NCBI RefSeq assembly: GCF_008831285.2 | Contig: NC_045146.1 | Span: forward strand, 21,033,289-21,097,288 | DNA length: 64,000 nucleotides | From: Nymphaea colorata | Lineage: Eukaryota > Streptophyta > Magnoliopsida > Nymphaeales > Nymphaeaceae | Reading direction: 5' to 3' | Shown here: in pieces, positions 22,763-34,944 of the stretch | Layout of the letters: the number at the start of each line of letters is the position of its first letter | How positions within the stretch are numbered: the stretch's first letter is position 1 | Made by a program: the position numbers and the translations under genes | Notes under the pieces: model-generated | Databases searched by the model: none | Told to the model about the DNA's origin: nothing | What the model saw: the letters and a program-made list of their open reading frames with translations, nothing else

Positions 22763-23456
22763 CTAGGGCTGCACACGAGCCGAGTCGAGCTCGAGTTCGG
22801 CCGGCTCGAGCTCGGCTCGACTCACATTTAGTTAGCTCGAAGTCGACACGAGCCATCAGCTCGAGTTCGATCGGCTCGAGCTCGGCTTGACTCATATTTA
22901 GTTAGCTCAAACTAGCTCGACACGAGCTTCAAAACATCAGCTCGAACTCGACTCGAGCTTTTGCTTTTGAACTCGAGCTCGGCTCGCTCGATTATCCAGC
23001 GTGCTCGGCACGCTACCTTCGTTCTTCCTTTTCGTTTTTGGCTTCCGTGTTTTTTTGGTTTTCGTGGCATGGAGAGAAGGAAGTGGCACGTCATTATGAC
23101 ATTGGGAAGAGCAATGCAATGAGTGTTGTGTGAAAAGAGAAAATGGATGAAAAATGAAGTAAAAAAAATGTTTTGCAATGACGTGGCGTGTGGCGCGGTG
23201 AAGAGACGGACAATAAAAAAATATAAAACAAAAAATGAGATTAAGCGGGTTAAACGAAAAAAAAAGGTGAAAAACTTTAAAATCAAAATAAAATCAAGCC
23301 GAGCTGAGTTTAGTCGAGTTCGAGTCAGACTGACTCGAACTCGACTCATTAACATATTCCAGCTTATATTTAAATAAAAAACGAGTCCAGTTTGAGTTCG
23401 AGTTGAGTTTATCGAGTGAGTTCGAGTTGGCTCGACTCGTTGTGCAGTCCACCCTT
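22763..23456. mobile_element. Non-autonomous hAT-like element with GAGCTCGA-rich ends
   Basis: The left end reads agggctgcacacgagccgag and the right end, on the other strand, reads agggtggactgcacaacgag followed by tcgagcc. These are imperfect terminal inverted repeats of the AGGGCTG...CGAGCC type common in plant hAT-derived MITEs. The left subterminal part holds two copies of a roughly 70-bp unit (22790-22908) dense in ctcgagctcggct and ending atttagttagctc. Right subterminal cgagttcgag words lie at 23300-23440. The core is A-rich. No transposase is present. An 8-bp target duplication was not found, so the exact ends are uncertain. Confidence 0.5.
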
Positions 23457-24599
23457 ACCCGTCTATACCCATAAGCACCATTTTCTGTTAATTGCTTCTT
23501 TTTACGTTTCTCTCTTGAAAGTTTTGGCTTACCGTTGAGTGCACTGTATGCAGTGTAAACAGTAAAGAAAGGAATGATATTTTAATAATTTGTTAAAGAA
23601 TATATATTTTATAATTTTTTTAAATTTTTAATTTCTATTTTTGTTTTAAAAAAGTTTTCTTTTTCAGTGTAAACAAAAGTTATTTTAGTAAAATCAATAT
23701 GACACCACCAACAAAGATCTAGGATCTAGCTGTGTATTGGGTACTGAGCGTACAACCGCAACAAATATACACTAAGCTAAAGTAAAGAGGAAAAGGGTTT
23801 ATTTTTTTTGGGTAAAAAAATGCATTTTAAACATTTTAATGGCATTTTGATCATTACACACTCTTGTGCACATTATTTTATCACATTGTTTTTTTTGTCC
23901 CCTTTAATTAACTCGCTTGTGCATATAGGGGGTGTGCAGGTTTTGGTTAATATCTAATGTGCCTTTTGTCTCTTTTTCTTTTTTTCTTTAATAATATCTC
24001 TCTTTCTTTTTCTCTCTCTCTCACATTGCTGCCTTGATGTGGGCCCCACACCAAATTGATGGGAACCCCCGTTTTATTGTTTTCATCTAGGCTGCTCGCT
24101 CTCTCCTCACTGTTTCAAGTTTTTTAACTTTTTTTCATCCTTCTTCAAACAGTGGATTTTAAATTCAGCGTTTTAAGACTTCAATTCTTTGGCCTCTAAA
24201 AAAGAGCAACTAAACGAAAGAAGGGGAAAGCTGGAGTATTTTAGGGGATTCTGTGAAAGAAATATTTTTCAAAAAAAGAAAACTTTTAACGTTTTCTCTA
24301 CCTTTTGGGGCTCCCCTTTTTACTAACGAACGTATTCCCCTCACTATACCATCTCGTTCTCGTGTACATGTACAAACTGTCCATGCAACCAGCTTTTCAA
24401 AACAACACTTTAAAAAAGAGAACATGGCTACGGATGGCCGTCCATGTTGGACGACCAAATTCACTGATGCTCCTCGTGCGATTCATTCATCAACAGCATC
24501 TAAGGGATGAAAAGGCAGAAAAGAATATCACCTTTAGTGGAAAAGCTCCGTAGATATTCTATCCACACTTTGAAGGTTCCGTCCGATATTTTAGTGGAA
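23457..24599. other. Non-coding stretch
   Basis: AT-rich with poly-T and CT runs (24000-24030). An 85-codon frame at 24253-24510 is unrecognised. Nothing else can be supported. Confidence 0.4.
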
Positions 24600-24605
24600 C
24601 TGTTA

Positions 24606-24890
24606 TCCGACACCCTTTAGGTTTTGTTTGGATGAAGGGAAAGGGAAGAAAAAAAAGGAGAGATTAAAAAGAAAAAGAAAATAAAGAGAAAACAAAGAAG
24701 AAGAAATGAAAAAGCTTGTTTAAATATAAAGAAAAAGAAACTGAAAGGAATGGAGCAACTTTTTTTCTTTCCATTGCATTGCAACTAAACATGTTTTTTT
24801 TTTTTTCTTTTCTTTCATTCTTATTTAACTAACCAAACACATGATTGACTACCATTTTCTTTCCCTTCATCCCAACAAGTTGTAAATCGC
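24606..24890. repeat. MITE-like imperfect inverted repeat, purine arm / pyrimidine arm
   Basis: The left end tttggatgaagggaaaggg matches the reverse complement of the right end (ttgggatgaagggaaagaaa). The left half (24620-24745) is almost pure A/G and the right half (24755-24880) is rich in C/T, so the whole can fold back. The arms are imperfect and the size is about 285 bp. A short non-autonomous DNA element is the likeliest reading. Confidence 0.35.
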
Positions 24891-26944
24891 TATTTCTTGT
24901 TAATACATTTGCACCATCTCGACCAAACAAGAGGGTATCTTCTCCTCCCTCCCATCTCGAAGCAACAACCCTGTATATTTATTCAAAGGCCAGATTCTTT
25001 TTGGAATGTGGAGAAAGTAGAATTTCTTTGCGGCAGAAAGATGCAAAAGGAGCAGATTCTCTCCAACATCTTCTGTCTGTAAACTTTTCTCCCAGAAGCA
25101 TCTGACTTGTGAAGAATGCACGATATCCCTTGATATATATTCCATCTGACCTTAGAAAAGGGAGGGTAGGGTGTGACATTAGACCCACGGATCTCAAATC
25201 CTAGCTTAATAGCAATTTTTTGCGGGTCACAAAATCAATAATTGTGCTTCGAATGGTCTTCCTGACCAAGTGGGGCGGCCCAGTAAATGATTATACGGTA
25301 AATTAGTGATGAATGGGTGAACGTCCCGGTAGCGGGACAAATATGCAAATAAAACAAAATATGATGGCAAATATTGACTTAGGGCGCTCCACAAAATCTG
25401 AAGATGGGGCCCGCGCTAGATCTGTACACACCCCAAGTCATGTCAATTGTTCGGGTTTGGGTTAAACTAAATCTAGAAAAGGTTGACTAGTCTACGGGGG
25501 GACTTAGACCCCCATCTATCTTGCTGACGTCAATTTATCTTCACCTTAAATTTCGACTAAGCATGTCCAAACAAGTAAAAAATGCAACATAATTTGGATT
25601 TGATAAGTTTTTGGGGTGGTAGAATGAACCATTATTCTTAGAAAAAATAAAAAAAGAAGAAGTTCGTGTCGCAGCTAATAGGTCTTGCGGCCCATGGTGA
25701 GATAAATACCTTTTAAAAAAAAAACAGAAAGGAAAGAAAAAGATAAAGGACAAAATGAGAAGATGAAAAGTAATCTTTCCATTTACCTATTTACCTGCCA
25801 GTAACTATACATATAATGTTATGTTATGTGGGAACTGCAGGTCAACATACGAGTGGGGCCATTAACATGCATCAAACCAGGGACAGAGTCGCAGAGATGG
25901 GAAGAGAGTGTTCTTATGTTCTTTTACCGCATGTTCTGGCCAAAATAAAATGTGTTTTTTATTTTCTCTTTTATTCTTCTTGATATCATTTTTTAAAATT
26001 TCTTTATTTTTATATTAATAAATATAATATTTTAAATTATATATATATATATATATATATAGGCGTCCCTTCAAATATAAATGCTTTTACTATGGTCAGA
26101 ACTAAAAAAACTTTGAATAAGAGTTTTTGGTTTCGCTACTGGTCAGGACTTATCACGAGGGCGTGTAAAACCCAGTTATTATGTCTTTTCAGTACATTTT
26201 TAAACCTGGTTTTGAAGAAAAAAAATGGGATTTTACCTTTTAAACTTAGTTTTAGCTGTCATCCAACCGATGTGAAGAAAATGGATACTCTCCCAAAATT
26301 GCATGGAGTGTGATAGGCGTTTCGGGTGGAACACACTGTTCATATTCATATGCGTACAGCCTCTCAAATCACAAAAGTTACCTTTTGAGCCCGAAGACAT
26401 AAGAAAGTCATCTCTACCAATGTCATAGTAAAAATATAAAAAATGACTAGGCCTGCGAAGTTAGAAGCGCCTTTATTTGTCACTGTAAGCTGCACCGTAT
26501 CCACCCAAAAAATCAAATAGATGGCCCACAAACTGTACTGTGAGCCAATTAGTGCTGCTGCTTATGTAATCAATCCATCCCCCCGTCATCGCTATCACCT
26601 AGCGTTAAAATGACTTTTGCTCCGCCAATTTGAAGACTATCGTTAATCTTACGAGTAGTTGATCTTAAGTAACGATTGCTTTCCGGATCAGAGTCACATG
26701 TTGCAAATGCTTACAAGACAGAAAGTAATTCCATTCATGAGATTAAATTATTCCACCAAGCATGAAAGTTACAGGACTCCACGGAGATGGTGAATCCGAC
26801 TCTAACATGTGCGGGAATAAGGCGATGGGGACCATGCTCAGTATTCCTGCTAGGTTTACAAATGGATATGGAACCCCAAACTGTGAATCGTATTAAAGTT
26901 CAGACCACGATCAGATTTGGTACATTAGAAATAAGCAAAATTCC
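24891..26944. other. Non-coding stretch downstream of the DMR6-like gene
   Basis: No gene recognised. A TA microsatellite lies at 26037-26061. Short frames occur at 24845-25105, 26092-26313 and 26787-27050; the last is a shadow of the oxygenase end. Confidence 0.45.
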
Positions 26945-28417
26945 TCAGGCCAGATTCCCACGATTCAAACGCCAAGTAGAGTTCGGTCTTCTCTTGAAGA
27001 ACTCCAAACAATGGTCATCATCCAAACTGCGGCTCCAGAATTGCTTGTAGTACTCGTCGTAGGTGAAGCTTCTGTAAACAAGTCCACCCTCTCCCTCTCC
27101 GGCAAGCTCTTCCGCTGCCTCTATCATGGCGTCGGAGCCCGGGCACATGAACGTCGCGATCGACATTCGCTCCTGCTTCGAGTTGACGACGGCTCGGTGC
27201 CACACGCTCCGGTACCTGGCATTGCTTAGTGCCTGCATTAGCAGTCGTTGCTCTTTAAATTATTCACGCTCGACCAGTCAAGTGTACCAATCTCACGGTA
27301 GTTAATTTGTACCTGAATTTGATCGCCTATATTGACGACGAAGGCGCCCGGCACGGGATCCACGGCGAGCCACTGCTGGTCTATCATAACCTGCAGTCCG
27401 GCGATCCCATCTTGGAGAAGGATGGTGAGGGCGTTGGGGTCAGTGTGTCCGGGCAAGCCGTAGGTGAGCTCGGGCTCGGGACAAACCGGGTAGTAATTGA
27501 TAGCCATGTGCTGGGCCTGTGATCCCAAACGCCTTCGTAAGTAGTCTTCGCCGAGCCCTAAGCTCAGAGAGATGAGTTCCATCACTCGCTGGGCAAGCTC
27601 CCTTGCTTCTTTGCTGTACTCACCGACCACATCTCTGCAGCCAAAAAAGGTCCACCCAGACCCTTGGTGTCATAAAACGGGATCGAGCGACAGAAACTGG
27701 CAATAAATCAGAAGACCGATCGACGGTACAGCCAGGCCAACAAATCTTTGAGAAAGGACAAGATGCATGTGACAAAGGGAGAAAGCCGCCAGTGGCCAGT
27801 GGGTGAAGAATGAAATGGTTTTCTACTTTTTTTTTTTTCCTTTTTTTTCTTTCTTTTCCCAGGCTCACCTGAAATCGGGAGGGTTAGTGGGCCACTCGTG
27901 GATGAATTCCTCGAGGGGGTGGCAGTGGAGACGGAGGTAGTCCCTCCAGTTGTTGACGGTCTCCTTCTTGACGTTAAAGCTGGTGGAGAGCCTGAGCTTC
28001 TTGGAGGGGTCGTCGGAGTAAAGCTTCATCTTCTCCTCGATGGGCAGCCTGAAGAAGTTGCGGGCGATGCGCAGCATGTTCTCAACCAGTGCTCCAGGCA
28101 TGCCATGGTTCACAATCTGGAAGCCGGTGTCACAGTAATTTTGCAACTCTTCATTTTAAGTAAAGATCAAAAGAAGGAAGCGGCCGGCTTAGGTAGGAGA
28201 GAAGAGGATGCAGCACCTGAAAGAAGCCGTAAGACGCGCAGGCGTGGCGGACTTGACGGACGACGTCGGAGCGGTCGGGGGAGGCGAGGTCGATGATGGG
28301 GATGGCGCGGAAGGGGAGGACCTCGGAGAGCCTGGGACGCTCGGATGGTGGGCGGACGTAGGAGTCGGGGAGGGAGGAGAAGGGGATGCCTCTCGAAAGA
28401 AGCGTTTCGTGCGTCAT
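26945..28417 (-). CDS. DMR6 / DLO-type 2-oxoglutarate, Fe(II) dioxygenase (salicylate hydroxylase-like)
   Basis: Four exons with GT-AG borders give 352 residues: 28417-28217, 28116-27869, 27634-27313 and 27232-26945 (Arabidopsis DMR6 has 349, as I recall). Signature blocks are LPDSYVRPPSERPRLSEV (16-33), IPIIDLAS (39-46), YGFFQIVNHG (63-72), EEKMKLYSDDPSK (94-106), LSTSFNVKKETVNNWRDYLR (109-128) and NYYPVCPEPELTYGLPGHTD (196-215). The Fe(II) ligands are His213, Asp215 and His269, and the 2-oxoglutarate site is Arg279-x-Ser281. DMR6 and DLO proteins hydroxylate salicylic acid (to 2,5- or 2,3-dihydroxybenzoate) and so damp immunity; flavone synthase activity is also reported in the family. The reading frame has no flaw, so it is probably functional. 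The C-terminal tail after EFFKRR is longer and differs from DMR6. The alternative, another flavanone 3-hydroxylase-like oxygenase, is less likely given the DMR6-type EEKMKLYSDDP and NNWRDYLR blocks. Confidence 0.93.
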
Positions 28418-28447
28418 ACTTTTCCGTAGTCACGTTTCTCTGGGGGC

Positions 28448-28456
28448 ATATATATA
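28448..28456 (-). promoter_or_regulatory. Possible TATA box of the DMR6-like gene
   Basis: TATATATA lies 31-39 bases upstream of the start codon on the minus strand. At normal TATA spacing the transcript would start almost at the ATG, so the leader would be very short or another start site is used. Confidence 0.35.
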
Positions 28457-30960
28457 CGTTGTACATGAAAGAAAAACAAAACAAGTTGAAGTATTTTCGA
28501 AATTTGTTATAAAAAAATATTTAACTTTTTTTTTATATATATAATTTTTTCTCCTTAAAAAAAATGGAATTTTATTTCTTAACAGAGTGTAAGTTGAAGT
28601 TTCCAGGAAAGAGAGGGGAGACGCGATTGGAGGGGACGCACCCTGTCCGCCATTTAATCTGAAAGTGGTGGTTTCTGTCGGTTCCGGTCATTAAAATGGT
28701 ACAGGTGTTTTCCTTTCGGTGCTCCTGGATGTGACCTCCAAGCAGTCACCACCATACCTTATCAGCATATAATTAAGATGTCATTTCTATGAAACACATA
28801 TTTTCAGTGTTCAAAACAAAATCTTACCTTTTATTTATTAGTAAAAAGTAGCCGAATGGTCCAACCCCACGTATCATGTCGCATGTATGCTTAGACATAA
28901 AAGAATGTACAAGTAAGATTGTGCCTATATACAATACCGTCTATACACATTTAAATACTTTAAAATGTAATTAAACTGTATACACATTTAAATACATACA
29001 TCAACTGGAACACTTGATAGTTTTTCTCATGTATTTATGGATGGTGGTAGGCTCAAGCATGGGTAGATACCAAACCAAAAGTAAGAGTGAGTGTAGAAAC
29101 ATTTTTTGGCGTGTATGTCACTCGAGTCTTCACTTTTCCACCCAAAACGCTGTGTCATTGGTGCATGCCCCAAAAGGTAGGGAAAAAAAAAAAAAAATTT
29201 GGGGTCCACTTGTCGCTGTTGATCGCAAGGCGTTGAATGTTCGACGCTCGAAGATAAATCTTTTGGAATATTTCACCTCCTTCACCCATTGAAAATCACC
29301 GAAGCGAGTCATTGGAAAGCAGATGGGGATGGGGGAGCCAGGGTCGGGTTTGGATTCACACTCAGATTTAATCATGAAATCAGATCCAGATTAGACAGGG
29401 AAAAATCCAACATAATTTTTGCAAAATTGAATGGAAAAGCCAGCATTCTTGCATGTAGAAGAAGAGAAGTAGTTGAAGGCAGCCAGCTCTAACCGGACGC
29501 ATGGCTGGAAATGGAGCAGCTCTGTAATCATTTATCTGCGAACCATGGATGATCATGTCAGTTAATTAAGCGGATCTACCAAGCAATCCTGAGGACGTAA
29601 ACTTTGCAGACGAGCGTCCTGTCCAATCCCTTTCTCGTATCGTATCGCTGGATTATTCACTCTCAGACGCAGTCAGGGCTGATTTTGAAATCGAAATGTG
29701 TGTGTCAATTTCTCACAAGATTCAAAAGATATTTTCTGGTTCTTGGACATGGATACGAACTCACTTGCAAATCCCACTTTGATATTGCTAAACATAAACC
29801 GACCATATATAAATCCGGCCCATTGGCGACACTGCCGATGCTTGCAGGATCGCACCACCAACAGCCCGCATTTAGAAGATGGTTAAGGTCAAGTTGCACG
29901 TTAGCGAACCTGTCAGGTCTTAAAATCTGGCCGCTCGCCTCTCTAGCCTGGGTCCATCTGGCTTGCCTTGTGACAAGCAATTTACCGGCTTGGCATCCAA
30001 AGCAATCATGTCGGACCCATTCCCTATCAGGTTGAGGCTGGCCCAAAACCCTTGCCGGCTGCCCAAGCCTGGCCCGTTTAGTTATTGAATTGGGCCCCTC
30101 CATCAATTTTATTACTCTCTTTGGTACCTATCTATACTTGAAACTTTTAATATTTTATACTTTAATATATAAAAAACCCTTAACAACGTGTCAAGAGTTT
30201 CTAATAGTGCTGTCGGTAACATATAAAGAGTTTTTAATGAGGTCAATGGCAATGCATAAAAAGTTTCTAACTGAGCCGAGAAAGAGAGAGAGAGATGACA
30301 GCTTAGCTGGTGAATTTTTTTAATCGGGCCGATGCAAGTGTCGAAGAACCAACCCAAGCTTAGCTTATCACATATCAGGTACCCCAACTACCCATCAGGT
30401 ACCCAACTCGTTGTACCTACAATTTACAACCTCTCTCTATTTGAAGAATTGAGTGACTTGAGTAGGGAAGAGAGTATTATAGGTCTTTCTCTCCCTTCTC
30501 TTTCCAGTCACTCCCAAACTTACTCCCTGTATCGGGTGTCTCATTTGAGCAGTGCCCGCACCCTGATCCAGACCCATCCCTTGTCCTCCCTCACCGAGTG
30601 CTGCCTTTGGAAAGGGGAGGATAAATTTTTACTTTGGACACAATGTCACCCCAATGTTTAAGGATAACCTATTCTGCTAATTGAACGTGAATCAGAGAAG
30701 TGAAGGGCCCATGTCCACCTTCAAAATATGGACAAGTTGTGCAGATGAAACTCGTCAGGCATAGATGAGTGCACACAAGTTCTTGTATATACTTACATGT
30801 GCCAGTATGCTATAGAAGACATGAATGACCCATCTGTTACTTAATTCTTTCCTGCAAATTGAGAAACAGGTGGGCCTTCCCTGCAGCGCTAGCAATAAGG
30901 GATAACAAGTCATCTAGAAGCCAATCACGCGGTGTGTCCTGCCAAACGAAGCAGCTACAA
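28457..30960. other. Non-coding stretch; GGCCC-rich patch at 29800-30090
   Basis: No gene recognised. Bases 29800-30090 are richer in GC and contain repeated cggccc / ggcccg words (aatccggcccattggcg, agcctggcccg, ttgggcccctcc), as in the ends of several plant MITEs, but I could not fix borders. Confidence 0.35.
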
Positions 30961-30979
30961 AGACACGCTCACTTAAAGA

Positions 30980-31540
30980 AGGTAAACAAATATAAATCAG
31001 GAAGGAGTTGCTGCACCTTGCGCTGCCAATATGGCTGAGATAAAGAGGCGCTCATCTGAAGATTCCCGAGAAAACTGTTAGCAATGAGAAAAGCCGAACG
31101 GCCCCTAGGTTCTTCATTAATGGCAAAGTACTTGAGTGGTAGCAAATGATCCAAAACTGAGAAGAAAAAGCGGCCATAAGTATCTGATAACATGAGCAGC
31201 AGGATAGATGGACAAGAACAAAAAACATCCCGATTTGATCACTGAATAACAAGTGTAGTCTTCATTTATTTGGTTGTCTCAGACCAATGTGGTTGTTATA
31301 CATCCAGATGCCTTTTCCTTCCTTAAAATATTTAAAATGGCATGAATGGTTGCAATCGTGACACGAATTGGCCTGATCCTCGTGAGTCACCAGAGCTAAA
31401 AGTTGTGGTAGAACTATGAGGCGGATTTCGACTGTCAGATGAGTAGTCTCATAAAATGTCATGAGAAAGGATACATAGGAGCGCACTTTAGAAGTATTAA
31501 CCCCCATCCCCAACGTGTCCCATAGAGGTCTAAATTTCAT
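30980..31540 (-). pseudogene. Exon-like fragments of an unrecognised, helix-rich protein
   Basis: Two minus-strand frames read like real protein exons. At 31262-31540: FRPLWDTLGMGVNTSKVRSY and HLTVEIRLIVLPQLLALV. At 30969-31193: YGRFFFSVLDHLLPLKYFAI, RGRSAFLIANSFLGNLQMSA and SQPYWQRKVQQLL. Both are rich in Leu, Ile and aromatic residues, as in helical-repeat (HEAT/ARM-like) proteins. I could not identify the family or link them through clear splice sites. They may be relics of one gene. Confidence 0.25.
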
Positions 31541-34500
31541 TTGCCTTGTTAAAGGTTAGGAACTAAAAGAGCCGTGCTCTTGTATATATGGAATTGGTCA
31601 GCGAAAAAATTCAGTACAAATCGAGTGAATTGAATCAGAAGTGGAGTTGCTTGTGACTGAAACTAACAACAAATGAAATCCCGTAGAATCGGTTGGAAAC
31701 CAGCAGATTCAACCACGATTCACCCAATTCGAGTGAAAACAGGCTCATCTCTTGAGACTTGTGAGTCGGGGCCTTCTGTTACTGCTAATGCGACTCGAAG
31801 TATTGGCCATTATTAGCCTAACACCTTAATTCTCGCACGTAAGCACTTATTTTTCTAAGTAACTGGAAAAAATTCGTTTAGTATGGTCCACTTTATCAGT
31901 GTTAAATCTACATATTTCGATATCGGGTTGAACTATGTTTAAAGGAAGTTCTGTGGGTACATTTTTATATATCTATGAGCTAAATTGTCCTGTCCTATCA
32001 ACTTGGTTACTTTGCTTCCCATATGAATGAGGACATGATGACCTGCCTCGATCGAGTGCCACAAATTTGAATAGGCAAACTTGTAGCGTGCTTTGATGAG
32101 CGTGGGAGGACTATGTTCATAGGTGGGGGAGTCCTATGTGCAAGTTGAAGCATGTGACGATCTCGCCAACCCTGTCAGCAGGAAAGGAAGGGGCTTTAGC
32201 TCTCTCTTGAACGGATCTTCCCGCAAATTAACTACGTATTCCACCCTAAAGTTGGTCTATATATACATATATAGTCCATGAATAAGCCTTAAACTATAGC
32301 AGAAAACTTAGACAACGTATAATCAGATCTTACCAGGACGTACAACTTTTAATTAAAAAAAAATCTGAACAACTTTCAAGATGGGGCTACTCATCATGTA
32401 ATTAAAAAACTCCACTGCCTGAAATCCAAATACTTCAAGGGCACTTGAATTTTCCCGATCTTTCTAAGAGCATGATGCAGGCTTCTTCTCTCCCACCGTT
32501 TTCACCAAAAGAGAAGCGCGGCTCATCTTTTTCTCTGTTCTTTTTGATCGATTGGCATCCTCATTTAATGGTGTAATAGCGACTGATCATCACATTAAAA
32601 CAGAGGAAGTTACAAGGTGGCGCTTCATGGAAGAGAGAAGGCGGAGGACCATGATAGGGATTTGTTCAGAACCTCATCTTTAATGCTTGGCGTGAAGTAG
32701 CTGCCTACTGACTTGGTCAGCCCATCCAAGTTTCCACCGCGTATGCTCTGCAACTACCTCCTTTTTCAAAAAGCGGGCCATCACTTTTTTTGTTCTGTCT
32801 TCGACATGAAGGTGCTTTATCGTGGACTTGAAGCCGGAGACTTGTCTCATGGTGGTGGTAAGGGGGACGGCCATCCCCTTGTTTTCAAACCGTGATCACT
32901 ACGGCGAGAGCAGCCATCAGACTAAGTAGCCAGAAGGAGGTGTTGGATAGGAGAGATTAGAGAAAAGAGCAGTCGATTGTTATGAACAACACACAAAACA
33001 ACACCTTGTCGCACACTCAAGAGGAGGTTACAAGCAATAAGAAAGAAGACAATGATTTACGTGGTTCGAAGCAAATAATCTCCTACGTCCATGATCGCAC
33101 ATATCTCTTGTATTCTCTCTCTTATGAACACAGACACTCCACACAAAAGCGGCGGTCATCCTCTAAACATAAGGATTAGGGCAAACCCGCATTTATACAA
33201 AATAACATATATGCCCTTACATAAGAAAATTTTCCACCGTATTGCATATGAGTGTCCAGTATAAATCAAGTCCGGTGCCGATGCTTTCACGTGGATTTTA
33301 TTCCTTACATTATTCGTTACAGCAACTTGTCGCCATGCCACTGCATTGCTTACGGAAGACTCATGGCGTCACCACGCAGACGCACGCAGGGACGAAGGAG
33401 CTCAGAGCAAAATCACATGCATCACAGTGCAAAATCACATACATCACTATTCCTCGTACAATAAACACGACCGTGAATCGTCCCACCGCATCTCCCCAAA
33501 ACCAGCAACAAAATCTTCAACATCCTCTATCGTACGTTAAGCTCCTACATAAACAAACAACTAGTTAATAGAGGGTTCCTCGTCTTAGAACAACTTGTGC
33601 ACGTTTGCCCTCCACATTTGATGTCAGTTGTGCGTTCTACCAAAGAATACGCCGTAAAATTCCTGTAGCTGATCTGACCGCAAAAAAAATTTACAAACGC
33701 ACGAGCTAAAGCGGCACGCCTCGTACGCTGGAGTACGATCCTTGAATAATTGTGGAAAAAGTTGAAAGTTTACACGCGTTTGGTCGATCGACGCCCAACT
33801 GATATTTGTATAATGATTTGAATAATCAGCATTAGAATTTGTCAGCTTACGCAGTCCTAGAGATAAGTACAACTCCTTCAAAATGCACTTGAGTAACACA
33901 GGAACATGCTTTACAAAATGTATGTGGCCCGTTCTCTTGTGAGTCCTATTGCTCAGCTTCAGTTTTGCTCAAACCCTAGTAGTTCGAGCTAGCACGGGAA
34001 GCATGTCACAATTAATCTGATGAGATGCGTTACAGGAAATCCATTATTTGCAACCTCTCACTAACATGAAGATCGCATCAAAGTTTTCACCACGAAAATG
34101 CACGGAGTGACTAGTTTTCTTTTTTGCTAACTCAGCGCTGTGTTGGTAAGGTACTTCAATCACATGGGAACTCGCACTACAAATACACTTCGACAATGCA
34201 AAAGCACATGCACTTCAGTTCAATGACAATGGCATCCTGTTACAAATTCTTTAATATTTTATTCATAATACACCTAACCAATTCATTATAAATAATTGCC
34301 CCCAATCGAGGGGATTGGCTCAATAGAAAAGGCAGGACCTCATAGGTGGCTAGTCTTCGTTTCTAACTCATGAGATGTCACCTCCTTGTACAGCGAAAGA
34401 AGAACAATAATATACAAGTTGAAGCACAGAGGGGCCACCACTTCAATGCGCCTAAAGCAGGTTGGACACCCTAAAAAGAATGAGGGTAAGATAAGACATG

Positions 34501-34740
34501 CATAAATGAACGTAAACCACCCATGAACTCAAACACTTTCTAGTAAAAGTGAACAAGCAACACATCAAACCCATTAGCATTTAAGAGCTTGAGAGAAGTG
34601 ATCGATCATACAAAACGTAACAGGCATGCCATAAAAAGCAAATAGCCAGACTGATTACATAAAAATAGAAAGAACCACAAAAAGCAAAATGTTTTCTATG
34701 ACAACATTGACAGGAAAATGCTCCTGTTAATCGGCAAATT
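31541..34740. other. Mostly non-coding; repeat-like block at 32940-33560
   Basis: No gene recognised. Bases 32944-33340 contain the phrases gatttacgtggttcgaagca and ctcctacgtccatgatcgca, typical of the ends of some plant LTR-type repeats that lack coding capacity, but I could not find a partner copy in the window. Short frames elsewhere (for example 32680-32874) are unrecognised. Confidence 0.35.
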
Positions 34741-34944
34741 TCATACAGATTCGATAGTGGAATCTACAAGAGAAAAAACAATATATTTAGAATCATGACC
34801 AACTGTAACCACAAGGGCAGTGAAGCCAAGAAGAGAAGCGACAATATATTTAGAATCATGACTAACTGCAACCACAAGGGCGTCCTGGTTCATTTTCAAA
34901 TTCTTGGCGTTATGCTTTATTAATTGCTGAAACTGAAAACAAAA
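34741..34944 (-). pseudogene. Fragment of a WDR3/UTP12-like WD-repeat protein with an internal 21-codon duplication
   Basis: The minus-strand frame after an acceptor (tttcag at about 34940) reads NLKMNQDALVVAVSHDSKYI, resembling the plant WDR3 (UTP12/Dip2) segment as I recall it (KMNDDVLVVAVSPDAKYIAV followed by ALLDSTVK). WDR3 is a scaffold WD40 protein of the small-subunit processome in the nucleolus. Here the strand is present twice in frame, LVVAVSHDSKYIVASLLGFT and LVVTVGHDSKYIVFSLVDST, from a tandem DNA duplication of about 60 bp (34775-34900). The frame then stops. No flanking WDR3 exon (GHKLPVLCMDISSDG and so on) was found on either side, so this is a gene relic. Confidence 0.45.

Noticed and set aside
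22692-22895. Frames rich in Arg/Ala/Glu such as SRARVRPARARLDS
   Set aside because: They come from the GAGCTCGA repeats of the hAT-like element and not from a protein gene.
27898-28429. Plus-strand frames of 132 and 73 codons rich in Gly, Arg and Val
   Set aside because: They are antisense to exons 1 and 2 of the DMR6-like gene and continue through its introns without coding character.
32944-33560. Possible solo LTR or TRIM-like repeat
   Set aside because: The words gatttacgtggttcg and ctacgtccatg are suggestive, but no second copy, target duplication or firm ends could be seen in the window.
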